Shown one piece after another: positions 34,944 to 45,609 of a stretch of DNA of 64,000 bases. The position numbers and the translations under genes were made by a program. The stretch comes from Extensimonas vulgaris (GTDB lineage: Bacteria > Pseudomonadota > Gammaproteobacteria > Burkholderiales > Burkholderiaceae_C), in contig NZ_QPJU01000004.1 in the NCBI RefSeq assembly GCF_003337425.1, positions 203,774 through 267,773 of the forward strand. The letters run 5' to 3'. The notes beneath the pieces were generated by a model that saw only the letters and a program-made list of their open reading frames with translations, searched no databases and was not told the DNA's origin. How positions within the stretch are numbered: position 1 is the stretch's first letter; the number at the start of each line of letters is the position of its first letter.

Positions 34944-35735
34944 ATGACCCGTACCGTGCAACAACTGTTCGACCTCACCGGCAAGACCGCGCTGGTCACC
35001 GGCGGCTCGCGTGGCCTGGGCCTGCAAATGGCCCATGCGCTGGGCGAAGCCGGGGCGCGCATCATGCTCACCTCGCGCAAGGCATCCGATCTCGAAAAAG
35101 CTGCGGCCGAGCTGCAAGACGCCGGTATCGACGCGCGCTGGATCGCCGCCGACTGCGCGCAGGAGTCCGAAATCCAGCGCCTCGTCGATGAAACCCTGCA
35201 GCGCGTGGGCGACGTGCACATCCTCGTGAACAACGCCGGTGCCACCTGGGGTGCGCCCGCCGAGGAGCACCCGCTCGACGCCTGGGACAAGGTCATGAAC
35301 CTCAACGTGCGCGGCTACTTCATCCTGAGCCAGCTCATCGCCAACCGCAGCATGATCCCGCAGCGCGGTGGCCGCATCATCAATATCGCCTCCATCGCGG
35401 GCCTGGGCGGCAACCCCAGCGACATGAAAACCATCGCCTACAACACCTCCAAGGGCGCGGTGATCAACTTCACGCGCGCGCTGGCGGCCGAGTGGGGACG
35501 CTTCAACATCACGGTGAACGCGATCTGCCCGGGCTTTTTCAAGACCAAGATGGCCCGCGGCCTGATGGAGATCATGGGCGAGGAAAAACTGCGCGAAAAC
35601 GCCCCGTTGCGCCGCCTGGGCGACGACGAAGACCTCAAGGGCATCACGGTGCTCTACGCGAGCGACGCGGGCAAGCACATCACGGGCCAGTGGCTTGCCG
35701 TCGATGGCGGCGTGAGCGCGGTGATCAACGGCTGA
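34944..35735 (+). CDS. Short-chain dehydrogenase/reductase
   Basis: A 263-residue SDR with AGGAG eight bases before the ATG at 34944. It has the cofactor motif VTGGSRGLGLQMAH (19-32), NNAG near 95, a catalytic Ser in INIASIAG near 148 and YNTSKGAVINFTRALAAEW carrying the YxxxK pair near 167. Classical SDRs of this kind reduce 3-ketoacyl-CoA or oxidise hydroxy intermediates with NAD(P). It begins the second half of the catabolic cluster with the thioesterase, the MDR reductase and a second SDR. Confidence 0.9.
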   Translation: MTRTVQQLFDLTGKTALVTGGSRGLGLQMAHALGEAGARIMLTSRKASDLEKAAAELQDAGIDARWIAADCAQESEIQRLVDETLQRVGDVHILVNNAGATWGAPAEEHPLDAWDKVMNLNVRGYFILSQLIANRSMIPQRGGRIINIASIAGLGGNPSDMKTIAYNTSKGAVINFTRALAAEWGRFNITVNAICPGFFKTKMARGLMEIMGEEKLRENAPLRRLGDDEDLKGITVLYASDAGKHITGQWLAVDGGVSAVING

Positions 35736-35837
35736 GCGCTGCTGCGATCGCGCCGTTTTACCCGCATTTTTCTGTATTGCGCTGCCTGCCGCGCCCTCTG
35801 ACGTGGCACGGTGGGGCATGCTTTGGAGGAGTTTTTC

Positions 35838-36266
35838 GTGTCCGGTATTCCAGTGGATGTGCCTTTCGTGCAGCACCTGGGCTTGGTCGTGCGCCGTATG
35901 GAAAACGGTGAGTCCGAGGTGTTTTTCGACGTGCGCCCCGAGCACATGAATTCCTTTGCCGTGGCGCACGGCGGCGCCACCATGACCTTGCTCGACGTGG
36001 CCATGGCCACGGCTGCGCGCAGCCAGACGCCCGAGCTCGGCGTGGTCACCATCGAGATGAAAACCAGCTTCATGCAGGCCGGGCGCGGCGCGCTGCTGGC
36101 CAAGGGCCGCGTGCTGCACCGCACCGCGCGCATGGCCTTTGTCGAAGGCATGGTCTATGACGCCACGGGGCGCGCGTGCAGTCACGCCACGGGTACCTTC
36201 AAATTCGTACCACGCCAGCCGCCCGCGGGTGAGCAGACCGCGCAACCCGTGATCTACACCGATTGA
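35838..36266 (+). CDS. PaaI-type hotdog thioesterase
   Basis: A 142-residue protein. GTG 35838 is taken as start because GGAGGA lies seven bases upstream; an in-frame ATG at 35811 has none. The hotdog core contains FAVAHGGATMTLLDVAMATA near 45-64, with the HGG motif of PaaI thioesterases, and VVTIEMKTSFMQAGRGALLA near 76-95. It hydrolyses acyl- or aryl-CoA esters, and may recycle CoA from dead-end intermediates of the pathway. Confidence 0.85.
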   Translation: MSGIPVDVPFVQHLGLVVRRMENGESEVFFDVRPEHMNSFAVAHGGATMTLLDVAMATAARSQTPELGVVTIEMKTSFMQAGRGALLAKGRVLHRTARMAFVEGMVYDATGRACSHATGTFKFVPRQPPAGEQTAQPVIYTD

Positions 36267-36283
36267 GGCCCGAGAAATTTCGA

Positions 36284-36337
36284 TGAAAAAGCCGCTTTGC
36301 GCTTGAAGGGCAAGCGCGAGCAGCTATTCAAACCATA
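36284..36337. repeat. Dispersed Comamonadaceae-type repeat copy, inverted
   Basis: GATGAAAAAGCCGCTTTGCG, then CTTGAAGGGCAAGCGCGAGC and AGCTATTCAAA. It is a diverged copy in the opposite orientation to those at 30256 and 32175, placed between the thioesterase and the MDR reductase genes. Confidence 0.6.
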
Positions 36338-36354
36338 GTAATCAGGAGCTCACC

Positions 36355-37374
36355 ATGCCACGCAACACGCAAATCCTGCTCGCGAGCCGCCCGCAAGGCG
36401 AAGCCACGGTGGACAACTTTCAGCTCGTCGTCACCGAAACCCCGCCGCTGCAAGAAGGGCAGGTGCTCGTGCGCCACCACTACCTGAGCCTGGACCCGTA
36501 CATGCGCGGGCGCATGAACGCGGGCAAGAGCTACGCGCCGCCGCAGCCGCTGGGTGAGGTCATGATCGGCGCCACCGTGGGCGAGGTGGTCGAAAGCCGC
36601 CACCCTGACTACGCCGTGGGCGACCAGGTGGTGGGCATGGGCGGCTGGCAGGAATACAGCGTGGTCGATGCGCGCCAGCCCGGCGTGCTGCGCAAGGTCG
36701 ATACGCGCCAGGTGCCGCTGTCGTACTACCTCGGCGCCGTGGGCATGCCGGGCGTCACGGCCTGGTACGGTCTCGTGAAGATCATCGCGCCCAAGGCCGG
36801 CGACACGCTGGTGGTCAGCGCCGCCACGGGCGCCGTGGGCAGCGCCTTTGCCGCGCTCGCCAAGGCGCGCGGCTGTCGCGTCGTGGGCATCGCGGGCGGC
36901 AGCGAAAAATGCCGCTACGCGCTCGATGAACTGGGCTTCGACGCCTGCATAGACTACAAACTCCACCAGGGCGACACGCAATCGCTCGCGCGTGTCCTGC
37001 AGCAGGACTGCCCGCAAGGCATAGACGGGTACTTCGAAAACGTGGGCGGCTGGATCATGGACGCGGTGATGCTGCGCATGAACGCCTTCAGCCGCATGGC
37101 CCTGTGCGGCATGATCGCGGGCTACGACGGCCAGCCGCTGCCCATGAGCTACCCCGCGCTGATCCTCACACAGCGCATGCGCCTCGAGGGCTTCATCGTC
37201 AGCGAGCACATGGACGTCTGGCCGCAGGCGCTGCAAGAGCTCACCGGCCTGGTCGCAAGCGGCAAGCTGCGCCCGCGCGAGACCATCGCGCAAGGCCTCG
37301 CCGCCGCGCCCGAGGCGTTCCTCGGCATGCTCAAGGGCAGGAACCTGGGCAAGCAACTCGTCAAGCTGATCTGA
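36355..37374 (+). CDS. MDR-family NADP-dependent oxidoreductase
   Basis: A 339-residue zinc-independent medium-chain reductase of the leukotriene B4 dehydrogenase/CurA group. It has the family opening QILLASRPQGEATVDNFQLV, then YLSLDPYMRGRM near 42, and the nucleotide site VVSAATGAVGSAFAALAKAR near 151-170 followed by GIAGGSEKC. A TCAGGAGCTCACC ribosome site precedes the ATG. These enzymes reduce alpha,beta-unsaturated ketones or aldehydes with NADPH. Confidence 0.9.
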   Translation: MPRNTQILLASRPQGEATVDNFQLVVTETPPLQEGQVLVRHHYLSLDPYMRGRMNAGKSYAPPQPLGEVMIGATVGEVVESRHPDYAVGDQVVGMGGWQEYSVVDARQPGVLRKVDTRQVPLSYYLGAVGMPGVTAWYGLVKIIAPKAGDTLVVSAATGAVGSAFAALAKARGCRVVGIAGGSEKCRYALDELGFDACIDYKLHQGDTQSLARVLQQDCPQGIDGYFENVGGWIMDAVMLRMNAFSRMALCGMIAGYDGQPLPMSYPALILTQRMRLEGFIVSEHMDVWPQALQELTGLVASGKLRPRETIAQGLAAAPEAFLGMLKGRNLGKQLVKLI

Positions 37375-37399
37375 TGTAGCCCTAAAACGGAGCAGGGCG

Positions 37400-38305
37400 A
37401 TGATCGAAAATTTTCAAGGCAAAACCGCCGTGCTCACGGGCGCGGGTTCGGGCTTCGGGCGCGAGTGCGCACGCCTGGGCGCGCGGCTGGGCATGCAGCT
37501 CGTGCTCGTCGATGTGCAGCAGGACGCGCTTGACGCCGCCGCCGCCGAGGCGCAGGCCGCAGGCGTGCCGGTGCTTGCGCGGCGCATCGATGTGTCCGAC
37601 GCGGCGCAGATGCAGGCGCTTGCCGACGCCGTGGCCGAGCGCTTCGGCGCGCCGCATTTCGTCTTCAACAACGCGGGCGTGGCCACGGCGGGCTTGCTGT
37701 GGGAAAACACCGTGCAGGACTGGGAATGGGTGCTGGGCGTGAACCTCTGGGGCGTGATCCACGGCGTGCGCCTGTTCACGCCCATGATGCTCGCCGCGGC
37801 GCGCCAGGATGCCGCCTGGCGCGGCCACATCGTCAATACCGCGAGCATGGCCGGACTGCTCACGCCGCCGAACATGGGCATTTACAACGTCAGCAAGCAC
37901 GCCGTGGTGGCGCTCACCGAAACGCTGTACCAGGACTTGCGCCTCGTCACCGACCAGGTGAGCGCGAGCGTGCTGTGCCCGTATTACGTCGCCACCGGCA
38001 TAGGCCAGAGCGAGCGCAACCGCCCCGAAGACTTGCCCGGCGCCGCGCCCACGCCAAGCCAGCGCATAGGCCAGGCCATGACCGACAAGGCTGTGCGCGG
38101 CAGCAAAGTCTCGGCCGCCGAAGTCGCGCAAAAGGTGTTCGACGCCGTGGCCAAAGACCAGTTCTACATCTACAGCCACCCGCACGCACTGGGCGGCGTG
38201 CGCAACCGCATGGAAGACATCCTGCTGGCGCGCAACCCCACCGACCCGTTTGCCGAGCGCCCCGAGATTGACGCGCAACTGCGTGCAGCACTGCGCGGCG
38301 GGTGA
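37400..38305 (+). CDS. Short-chain dehydrogenase/reductase
   Basis: A 301-residue SDR starting 25 bases after the MDR gene. The cofactor site VLTGAGSGFGRECAR is at about 11-25, NNAGVA near 90, the catalytic Ser in NTASMAGLLTPPNMG near 143 and YNVSKHAVVALTETLY with the YxxxK pair near 157. The C-terminal 60 residues (KVFDAVAKDQFYIYSHPHAL) resemble SDRs acting on hydrophobic alcohols. It is the last gene of the catabolic cluster; a repeat element follows. Confidence 0.9.
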   Translation: MIENFQGKTAVLTGAGSGFGRECARLGARLGMQLVLVDVQQDALDAAAAEAQAAGVPVLARRIDVSDAAQMQALADAVAERFGAPHFVFNNAGVATAGLLWENTVQDWEWVLGVNLWGVIHGVRLFTPMMLAAARQDAAWRGHIVNTASMAGLLTPPNMGIYNVSKHAVVALTETLYQDLRLVTDQVSASVLCPYYVATGIGQSERNRPEDLPGAAPTPSQRIGQAMTDKAVRGSKVSAAEVAQKVFDAVAKDQFYIYSHPHALGGVRNRMEDILLARNPTDPFAERPEIDAQLRAALRGG

Positions 38306-38334
38306 GCGGATGCTTTTTCAACGGCAGTGGGATA

Positions 38335-38512
38335 AACCCAGATTGTCCATGAGGCGGTGCTTGGCACCTACGCGGGCGTTGGCGGGCGTCTGACGGTCAT
38401 TTTGGCCGCTGCTTCTTCGTCCATGGCACCGGCCATGGACTTCTCAGCCGCGACCAAACTGCCTCGCCAGCCGCCTCGCCATCGTCCCGCGTCCTAATGA
38501 ACAATCTGGGTT
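38335..38512. mobile_element. 178-bp inverted-repeat element (MITE-like)
   Basis: The ends AACCCAGATTGTCCATGAGG (38335-38354) and its counterpart at 38493-38512 are inverted repeats matching at 18 of 20 positions. The interior has no ORF and one palindrome (CCATGGCACCGGCCATGG at about 38418-38435). No target duplication is obvious. The right end coincides with the stop codon of the aldo/keto reductase gene. It is probably an IS-derived miniature element; the parent family is not identified. Confidence 0.65.
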
Positions 38513-39543
38513 CAAAGCAACATGTTCGGGTTGTCTCGATCCAGCCGGGTGAAATCTAGCATCCACTTCGGATAGAGCCGTGATGGCTGGGAGACCTCGT
38601 CAAGCATGCGCATCTCGTCGCCGGTCAGGACCCAATCGGCGCTCCTGAGGTTGTCGTGCAGTTGCTCGGGCTTGGTGGCGCCGATGATGACGGAGCAAAC
38701 CGGCGATTTGCGCAGCAAGTAATTGAGGGAAACTTGCGCCGGACTGACGTTGCGCTGGGCGGCGATGCGCTCCACGACATCGAGGATGGCGTAGGCCTTG
38801 TCTTCGTCGAGTTGGAGGAAGTTCTGCTCTTCCTTGCTGCGGCGGGCGTCGGCAGGGCCCTTGCCGCCCCGGGGGTACTTCCCGGTCAGGAATCCGGAGG
38901 CGAGCGGCGACCAGGGGGTCAGACCCAGCCCTTGGTCTTCGCACAGGGGTGCCAGTTCGTATTCGACATCGCGCGCAACCAGCGAATAGTGCGCTTGGAG
39001 AGAGATGAATTTCTCCCAGAGGTACTTCTCGGAAAGGGCGAGCGACTTCATGAGTTGCCAGGCGAAGAAATTCGAACAGCCGAGATACCGCACCTTGCCT
39101 TGACGCACCAAATCGTCCAGGGTCGACAGCGTCTCCTCGAGCGGGGTCAGAAAATCGAAGCTGTGGACGATGTAAAGGTCAATATAGTCGGTTCCGAGCC
39201 GGCGCAGGCTGTTCTCACAACTCTGGATGATGTGCTTGCGACTCAGGCCGACGTCGTTGATCTCTGGGCTCATGCGCCCGCGCACCTTGGTGGCGAGCAC
39301 GACCCGATCACGTCGCGACCCGAGCGCCTTGCCGAGGATTTCTTCGGATTGACCGTACGAATAGACATCGGCTGTATCAAAAAAATTGACACCGGCATCG
39401 AGGGCAATGTCGACCAGTCGCTGGGCCGCTTGCTGGTCGAGGCCGCCGATTTTCTCCCAGTAACCGGCTGCGCCAAAGCTCATGCTGCCAAAGCAAAGCT
39501 CCGATACGAGGAGGCCGGAGCGGCCCAATTTACGGTATTGCAT
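38512..39543 (-). CDS. Aldo/keto reductase
   Basis: A 343-residue reductase; AAGGAGG lies eight bases before the ATG at 39543. The AKR barrel shows NFFDTADVYSYGQSEEILGK with catalytic Asp and Tyr near 50-60, the Lys in VLATKVRG near 85, the His in YIVHSFDF near 127 and the NADPH loop VIIGATKPEQLHDNL near 295. The closest type is the voltage-gated K+ channel beta-like group of general aldehyde reductases. The stop codon sits exactly at the border of the inverted-repeat element, so the original C-terminus may have been changed by insertion. Confidence 0.92.
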   Translation of the reverse strand: MQYRKLGRSGLLVSELCFGSMSFGAAGYWEKIGGLDQQAAQRLVDIALDAGVNFFDTADVYSYGQSEEILGKALGSRRDRVVLATKVRGRMSPEINDVGLSRKHIIQSCENSLRRLGTDYIDLYIVHSFDFLTPLEETLSTLDDLVRQGKVRYLGCSNFFAWQLMKSLALSEKYLWEKFISLQAHYSLVARDVEYELAPLCEDQGLGLTPWSPLASGFLTGKYPRGGKGPADARRSKEEQNFLQLDEDKAYAILDVVERIAAQRNVSPAQVSLNYLLRKSPVCSVIIGATKPEQLHDNLRSADWVLTGDEMRMLDEVSQPSRLYPKWMLDFTRLDRDNPNMLL

Positions 39544-39674
39544 GATGGAAACCTCCTTGCTATTTGAGTCCCAAACCATACCCAAAAAGTTTTACATCGC
39601 TGAGCCTGAGTCGAGAAACCCCCATGCCACGATCGGCTACGAAAAGCCCTGCGCGATGGGGGTTGATGCTTGGT

Positions 39675-39952
39675 TCACGGATGCCTCACGGCTTCTTGAA
39701 ACACGGGAAACAAGGTTTCGTCGGCTTCGACGTCGCCTGAGAGGGCGCTGGGCTTTTGCTGGTTGAGGAAGGCCACAAGCTTGTGGCGTTTGCGATAGGC
39801 ATTTGTACCGAGATGTCCGTGCGCGCCATGATCCGGCGCTGCGCCCCGTCGGCGTCTTGACGCTCGGGAAGGGCCTGGAGCATCGCATGCGCTCTTGCGG
39901 CAGCCCTTCGAGGCGGGGCGCCCACTGATCGTTCAATGTGCGACTGTGCCAT
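39675..39952 (-). pseudogene. Possible frameshifted gene remnant
   Basis: Three minus-strand frames each hold part of a plausible protein. One begins MAQSHIERSVGAPPRRAAAR at 39952 and runs towards RRIMARTDISVQ. The continuation that looks natural lies in another frame (AYRKRHKLVAFLNQQKPSA, then GDVEADETLFPVFQEA) ending at TGA 39675. No full frame joins them. I do not recognise the family. The rest of the gap 39544-40172 contains only the ohrR promoter. Confidence 0.35.
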
Positions 39953-40123
39953 GTTGATTTTTCTGGGAAAAATGCACTGGTCTACGTTTTGCACGATGAA
40001 CGCCAGCTAGGCCGAAACCCGCTGTTCACGTGGATGGGGGGGTGATGACGAGTCGCGGTTGCAAGCGCAAGCCCCCTGCCGCATCAAAGGGTCGAGCGAC
40101 ATAGCTTGCTGCCCATCCTAATT

Positions 40124-40165
40124 TACAAAAATTAAATTTTGTACAACTAAATTGTGTCCTATAAT
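40124..40165 (+). promoter_or_regulatory. ohrR promoter and operator
   Basis: A 20-bp near-perfect palindrome, TACAAAAATTAAATTTTGTA (40124-40143; one mismatched pair), overlaps a -35-like TTGTAC. TATAAT follows at 40160-40165, seven bases before the ATG. A second partial palindrome (ACAACTAAATTGTGT) lies between. AT-rich palindromes of this type are the usual OhrR binding sites. Confidence 0.75.
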
Positions 40166-40172
40166 TCTAGCC

Positions 40173-40637
40173 ATGCCCAACAGTTCATCTCCAGTGCAGC
40201 ACAACATCGGTTTGCAACTCGATGCGCAACTGTGTTTTGCGCTGTATTCGACTTCGCTGGCCATGACCAAACGCTACAAGCCCTTGCTCGATGCGCTCGG
40301 GCTGACGTACCCGCAATACCTCGTCATGCTGGCGCTGTGGGAGCGCGACGGCTGTACGGTCTCGGAACTCGGTGAGCGCCTTTTTCTTGATTCCGGCACG
40401 CTCACGCCCTTGCTCAAGCGCATGCAGTCTGCGGGTCTGCTGCAGCGCGAGCGCGACAGCGCCGACGAACGCCGCGTTCACGTCACCCTCACCGACACTG
40501 GCCGCGCCCTGCGTGCACAGGCCGAGCTGATACCTGCGCAATTGCTACAGCAAACGCAGTGCGATGTGGCCGATTTGCAAGCGCTGACACAGTCTTTGCA
40601 AGCGCTGCGCGCACGCCTTCTGAAGGTGGGCGATTAG
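40173..40637 (+). CDS. ohrR: Organic-hydroperoxide sensor, MarR family
   Basis: A 154-residue MarR-type repressor. It carries the OhrR redox Cys at about residue 22 in [18 protein letters not shown], then the winged helix [20 protein letters not shown] at about 48-67 and [19 protein letters not shown] at 73-91 with the wing [14 protein letters not shown]. Oxidation of the Cys by organic hydroperoxides releases DNA in this family. It is followed by the ohr gene, its usual target, and lies behind a matching operator. Confidence 0.92.
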   Translation: MPNSSSPVQHNIGLQLDAQLCFALYSTSLAMTKRYKPLLDALGLTYPQYLVMLALWERDGCTVSELGERLFLDSGTLTPLLKRMQSAGLLQRERDSADERRVHVTLTDTGRALRAQAELIPAQLLQQTQCDVADLQALTQSLQALRARLLKVGD

Positions 40638-40747
40638 CCGCCTCACCCATGGCTCGCCATGGTTTGCATTTTCGATCTGCCCCGGTTTTTGCCGTTTTCA
40701 CCCCCGCTTTCTTAGAAAGCATTCACCACCTCGAAGGAGTTTTCACC

Positions 40748-41164
40748 ATGGCTTCACTGGACAAAGTTCTCTATACCGCACGCACCCACACCACCGGCGG
40801 ACGCGAAGGCGCAGCGCGCAGCGACGATGGGCGCCTTGACATCACCATGTCGCCCCCGGGAACGGCGGGCAAGGGTACCAACCCTGAACAGCTGTTTGCG
40901 GCCGGGTATTCGGCGTGCTTCATCGGCGCGATGAAAGCCGTCGCCATGCGTGAGAAGATCACCCTGCCTGCCGATTTGTCCGTCGACGCGGAAGTCGATC
41001 TCGGCCCGGTCGGGCAGGCCTACGGTATTGCCGTGCGCATGCGCATCCAGCTGCCCGGTATGGACAAAGCCGCGGCCGAGCAACTGGTGGCCGCCGCGCA
41101 CGAGATCTGCCCCTATTCGAACGCCACGCGCGGCAACATCGACGTGCAACTCACGGTTGCGTGA
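40748..41164 (+). CDS. ohr: Organic hydroperoxide resistance peroxidase
   Basis: A 138-residue Ohr/OsmC-fold thiol peroxidase with AAGGAG upstream of its ATG. The active-site Cys pair is present: [19 protein letters not shown] (Cys near 59) and [18 protein letters not shown] (Cys near 124). It reduces fatty-acid and other organic hydroperoxides using lipoylated proteins. It is 110 bases downstream of ohrR on the same strand and is probably under OhrR control. Confidence 0.95.
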   Translation: MASLDKVLYTARTHTTGGREGAARSDDGRLDITMSPPGTAGKGTNPEQLFAAGYSACFIGAMKAVAMREKITLPADLSVDAEVDLGPVGQAYGIAVRMRIQLPGMDKAAAEQLVAAAHEICPYSNATRGNIDVQLTVA

Positions 41165-41949
41165 GCGATTCGCAGCGAAAAACACTGTTTTTCACGCGCG
41201 CCGTCGTGCGCTGCGTTCAGGAGCCTTTCGGGCTTTGGGCGTCGATAGCGAGAATGCGCCGCAGCGGCGCATTCGCAGCCGACGATTCCAAAGTCCGACA
41301 GGCTCCTTGGCATGCAGGCTTGCCCATCGCCATGGGGCGGCGTGCTGGAGCCGTCTGGCTGGCCTTGTTTTTCGTGCTGCTGTTCGGCCTGCCGGCGCTG
41401 GCCGCGGCTTGGCCAAGCCAGACCTTGCGCCTGGTCGATGCTTTTTACCGCGCCGGCGCCCTGGTGTTCGGTGGCGGCCATGTCGTGCTGCCGCTGCTGC
41501 AGGCCGAAGTCGTGCCGCCGGGATGGGTGAGCCAGGAGGCTTTTTTGGCGGGCTACGGCGCGGCACAGGCGGTGCCCGGGCCGCTGTTCACGTTTGCAGC
41601 TTTTCTGGGAGCCGCGATGAATGTGGCGCCGTCGGGCTGGTGGGGCGGACTGCTGTGCCTCGCGGCGATTTTTGCGCCGAGCTTCCTGCTGGTGCTCGGT
41701 GCGCTTCCGTTTTGGAAGCTACTGAGGCACGATACACGGGCGCGAAAGGCACTTTTTGGCATCAATGCCGCGGTGGTGGGGCTGCTGCTCGCCGCGCTCT
41801 ACACGCCCGTCTGGACGAGCGCCATCCACGCACCGCGGGATTTTGGCCTGGCCTTGCTCGCGCTGGTGGCCTTGATGTTCTGGAAGCTGCCGCCCTGGCT
41901 GGTGGTGCTGGGCAGCGGCCTTCTTGGAGGCTTGGCGGGAGCTTGGTAG
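41161..41949 (+). pseudogene. chrA: Chromate transporter fragment (C-terminal half) fused to a repeat
   Basis: The frame opens with GTG overlapping the ohr stop (GTGA) and runs 262 residues. Residues from about 58 match only the second half of ChrA-type transporters: GALVFGGGHVVLPLLQAEV, GAAQAVPGPLFTFAAFLG, and four further helices. The first half, with its own FGGP-type motif, is missing. The preceding residues are encoded by an inverted-repeat element (41219-41307). The likely history is a deletion at the repeat that removed the 5' half. A product starting at ATG 41332 would be a single short CHR domain; its function is doubtful. Confidence 0.65.
41219..41307. repeat. 89-bp inverted-repeat element, short relative of 11165-11332
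   Basis: AGGAGCCT...CTTTGGGCGTCGATAGCG and CGACGATTCCAAAGTCCGAC...AGGCTCCT form the ends and match the ends of the 11165-11332 element in reverse orientation. It lacks the internal long hairpin and instead has GCGCCGCAGCGGCGC at its centre. The coding frame of the chromate-transporter fragment reads through it. Confidence 0.75.
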
Positions 41950-41978
41950 GGCCTTGGGTGTGGCCCCCGCTGTGACGC

Positions 41979-43175
41979 TCAAACCACCTTGGCGATCGCC
42001 TGGCAAACGTAGTCGATGTTCTTGCTGTTGAGCGCGGCCACGCACATGCGGCCCGTGTCGGTGCCATAGACGCCGAACTCGCTGCGCAGGCGCTGCATTT
42101 GCTCTTTGCTCAGGCCCGAGTAGCTGAACATGCCGACCTGGCGCGTGATGAAGTCCATGTTTTGCCGCACGCCCGCGGCCCGCAAGCCTTCGACCAGTTT
42201 TTGCCGCATGAGCTTGATGCGGCCGCGCATGGCGCCGAGCTCCTGCTCCCACTGCGCGCGCAGGCTGGCGTCGCCAAGCACCTTGGCCACCACCGCGCCG
42301 CCGTGCGTGGGCGGGTTGGAGTAGTTGGTGCGGATCACGATCTTGAGCTGGCTCAGCACGCGCGCGGCTTCGTCCTGGTCTGCGCAGACGACCGAGAGCG
42401 CACCGACGCGCTCGCCGTACAGGCTGAAGCTTTTGCTGAACGAGGTGGCCACGAAGCACTGCAGCCCGGCGGCCACGAACTTGCCCACCACGGCGCCGTC
42501 TTCGGCGATGCCTTGCGCAAAGCCTTGATAGGCCATGTCGAGAAAGGGCACGAGGCCGCGCGCCTGCACGGTCGCGACCACCTGGCTCCATTGCGCGGCG
42601 TCGAGGTCGTAGCCCGTCGGGTTGTGGCAGCAGGCGTGCAGCACGACGATGGTGCCCGGCGCAGCGGCCTTCAGGTCGGCCAGCATGCCTTCGAAGTTCA
42701 AGCTGCGCGTGGTGGCGTCGTAGTAGCGGTAGGTGCCGACCTCAAAGCCGGCCTGGGTGAACAGCGCGCGGTGGTTTTCCCAGCTCGGGTCGGAGATCAG
42801 CACCTTGGCGCTGGGGTTGAGTTTTTTCAGAAAATCCGCGCCGATCTTGAGCCCGCCCGTGCCGCCCAGCGCCTGCACCGTGGCCACGCGGCCCGACTGC
42901 AGGGGCTCGGAGCCCGCGCCGAAAACGAGGTTTTTCACGCCGGCGTTGTAGGCCGGGATGCCGTCTATGGGCAGGTAGCCGCGCGGCGTGGGCTGCTCCA
43001 TCAGCGCTTTTTCGGCGCTTTGCACGCATTGCAGCAGCGGCAGCTTGCCGTTGTCGTCGAAATAAACGCCCACGCCGAGGTTGACCTTGTTGGGGTTGGG
43101 GTCGGCGGCAAACTGTTCGTTCAGACCCAGAATCGGGTCGCGGGGGGCCATGGTGACGGCGGAAAACAAAGACAT
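41979..43175 (-). CDS. tyrB: Aromatic amino acid aminotransferase
   Basis: A 398-residue fold-type I PLP enzyme. The PLP Lys lies in ATSFSKSFSLYGERVG near 245-260, substrate Arg in the C-terminal RMCVAAL segment, and the motifs VNLGVGVYFDDNGKLPLL (31-48) and CCHNPTGYDLD near 182 match the aspartate/aromatic aminotransferase group. It transfers amino groups between aromatic amino acids or aspartate and 2-oxoglutarate. Whether it is AspC- or TyrB-like in preference is not fixed by sequence. It is divergent from uvrB. Confidence 0.9.
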   Translation of the reverse strand: MSLFSAVTMAPRDPILGLNEQFAADPNPNKVNLGVGVYFDDNGKLPLLQCVQSAEKALMEQPTPRGYLPIDGIPAYNAGVKNLVFGAGSEPLQSGRVATVQALGGTGGLKIGADFLKKLNPSAKVLISDPSWENHRALFTQAGFEVGTYRYYDATTRSLNFEGMLADLKAAAPGTIVVLHACCHNPTGYDLDAAQWSQVVATVQARGLVPFLDMAYQGFAQGIAEDGAVVGKFVAAGLQCFVATSFSKSFSLYGERVGALSVVCADQDEAARVLSQLKIVIRTNYSNPPTHGGAVVAKVLGDASLRAQWEQELGAMRGRIKLMRQKLVEGLRAAGVRQNMDFITRQVGMFSYSGLSKEQMQRLRSEFGVYGTDTGRMCVAALNSKNIDYVCQAIAKVV

Positions 43176-43305
43176 GGTGAGTCCTCAGGCGCAGTGCGGG
43201 TGGTAAAAAGCGTCGCTCGGGTGGAAATCCCGTGCCTTGCCCTCAGTTGAGGAGGGCTCTGCAAGGCTTCCATCGAAGCAAACCGCGAATTTTAGCTAAG
43301 CCACT

Positions 43306-45402
<2,097 letters not shown>

Positions 45403-45609
45403 CAGGCAACGGGTCTTGCCTTCAATCCCGACAAATTTGATTGGGAATTGTGCTAGAATTTGAGCCATTACGAAGAAAACAGCCCAATACAAAGGGCTTC
45501 GTCGCGGCAGGTTTTATTAGCAGCCGAGGCGAAGAAAAGGGTGGGGACGGAGCCTGCACATTGCAGCAGGCAGTTTTTGACAACCAAAGAGCCTTACCAG
45601 GAGCTTGCC

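Noticed and set aside
45437..45459. TTGATT/TAGAAT as the iscR promoter
   Set aside because: The spacer of 11 bases is too short; only the -10-like box is noted.
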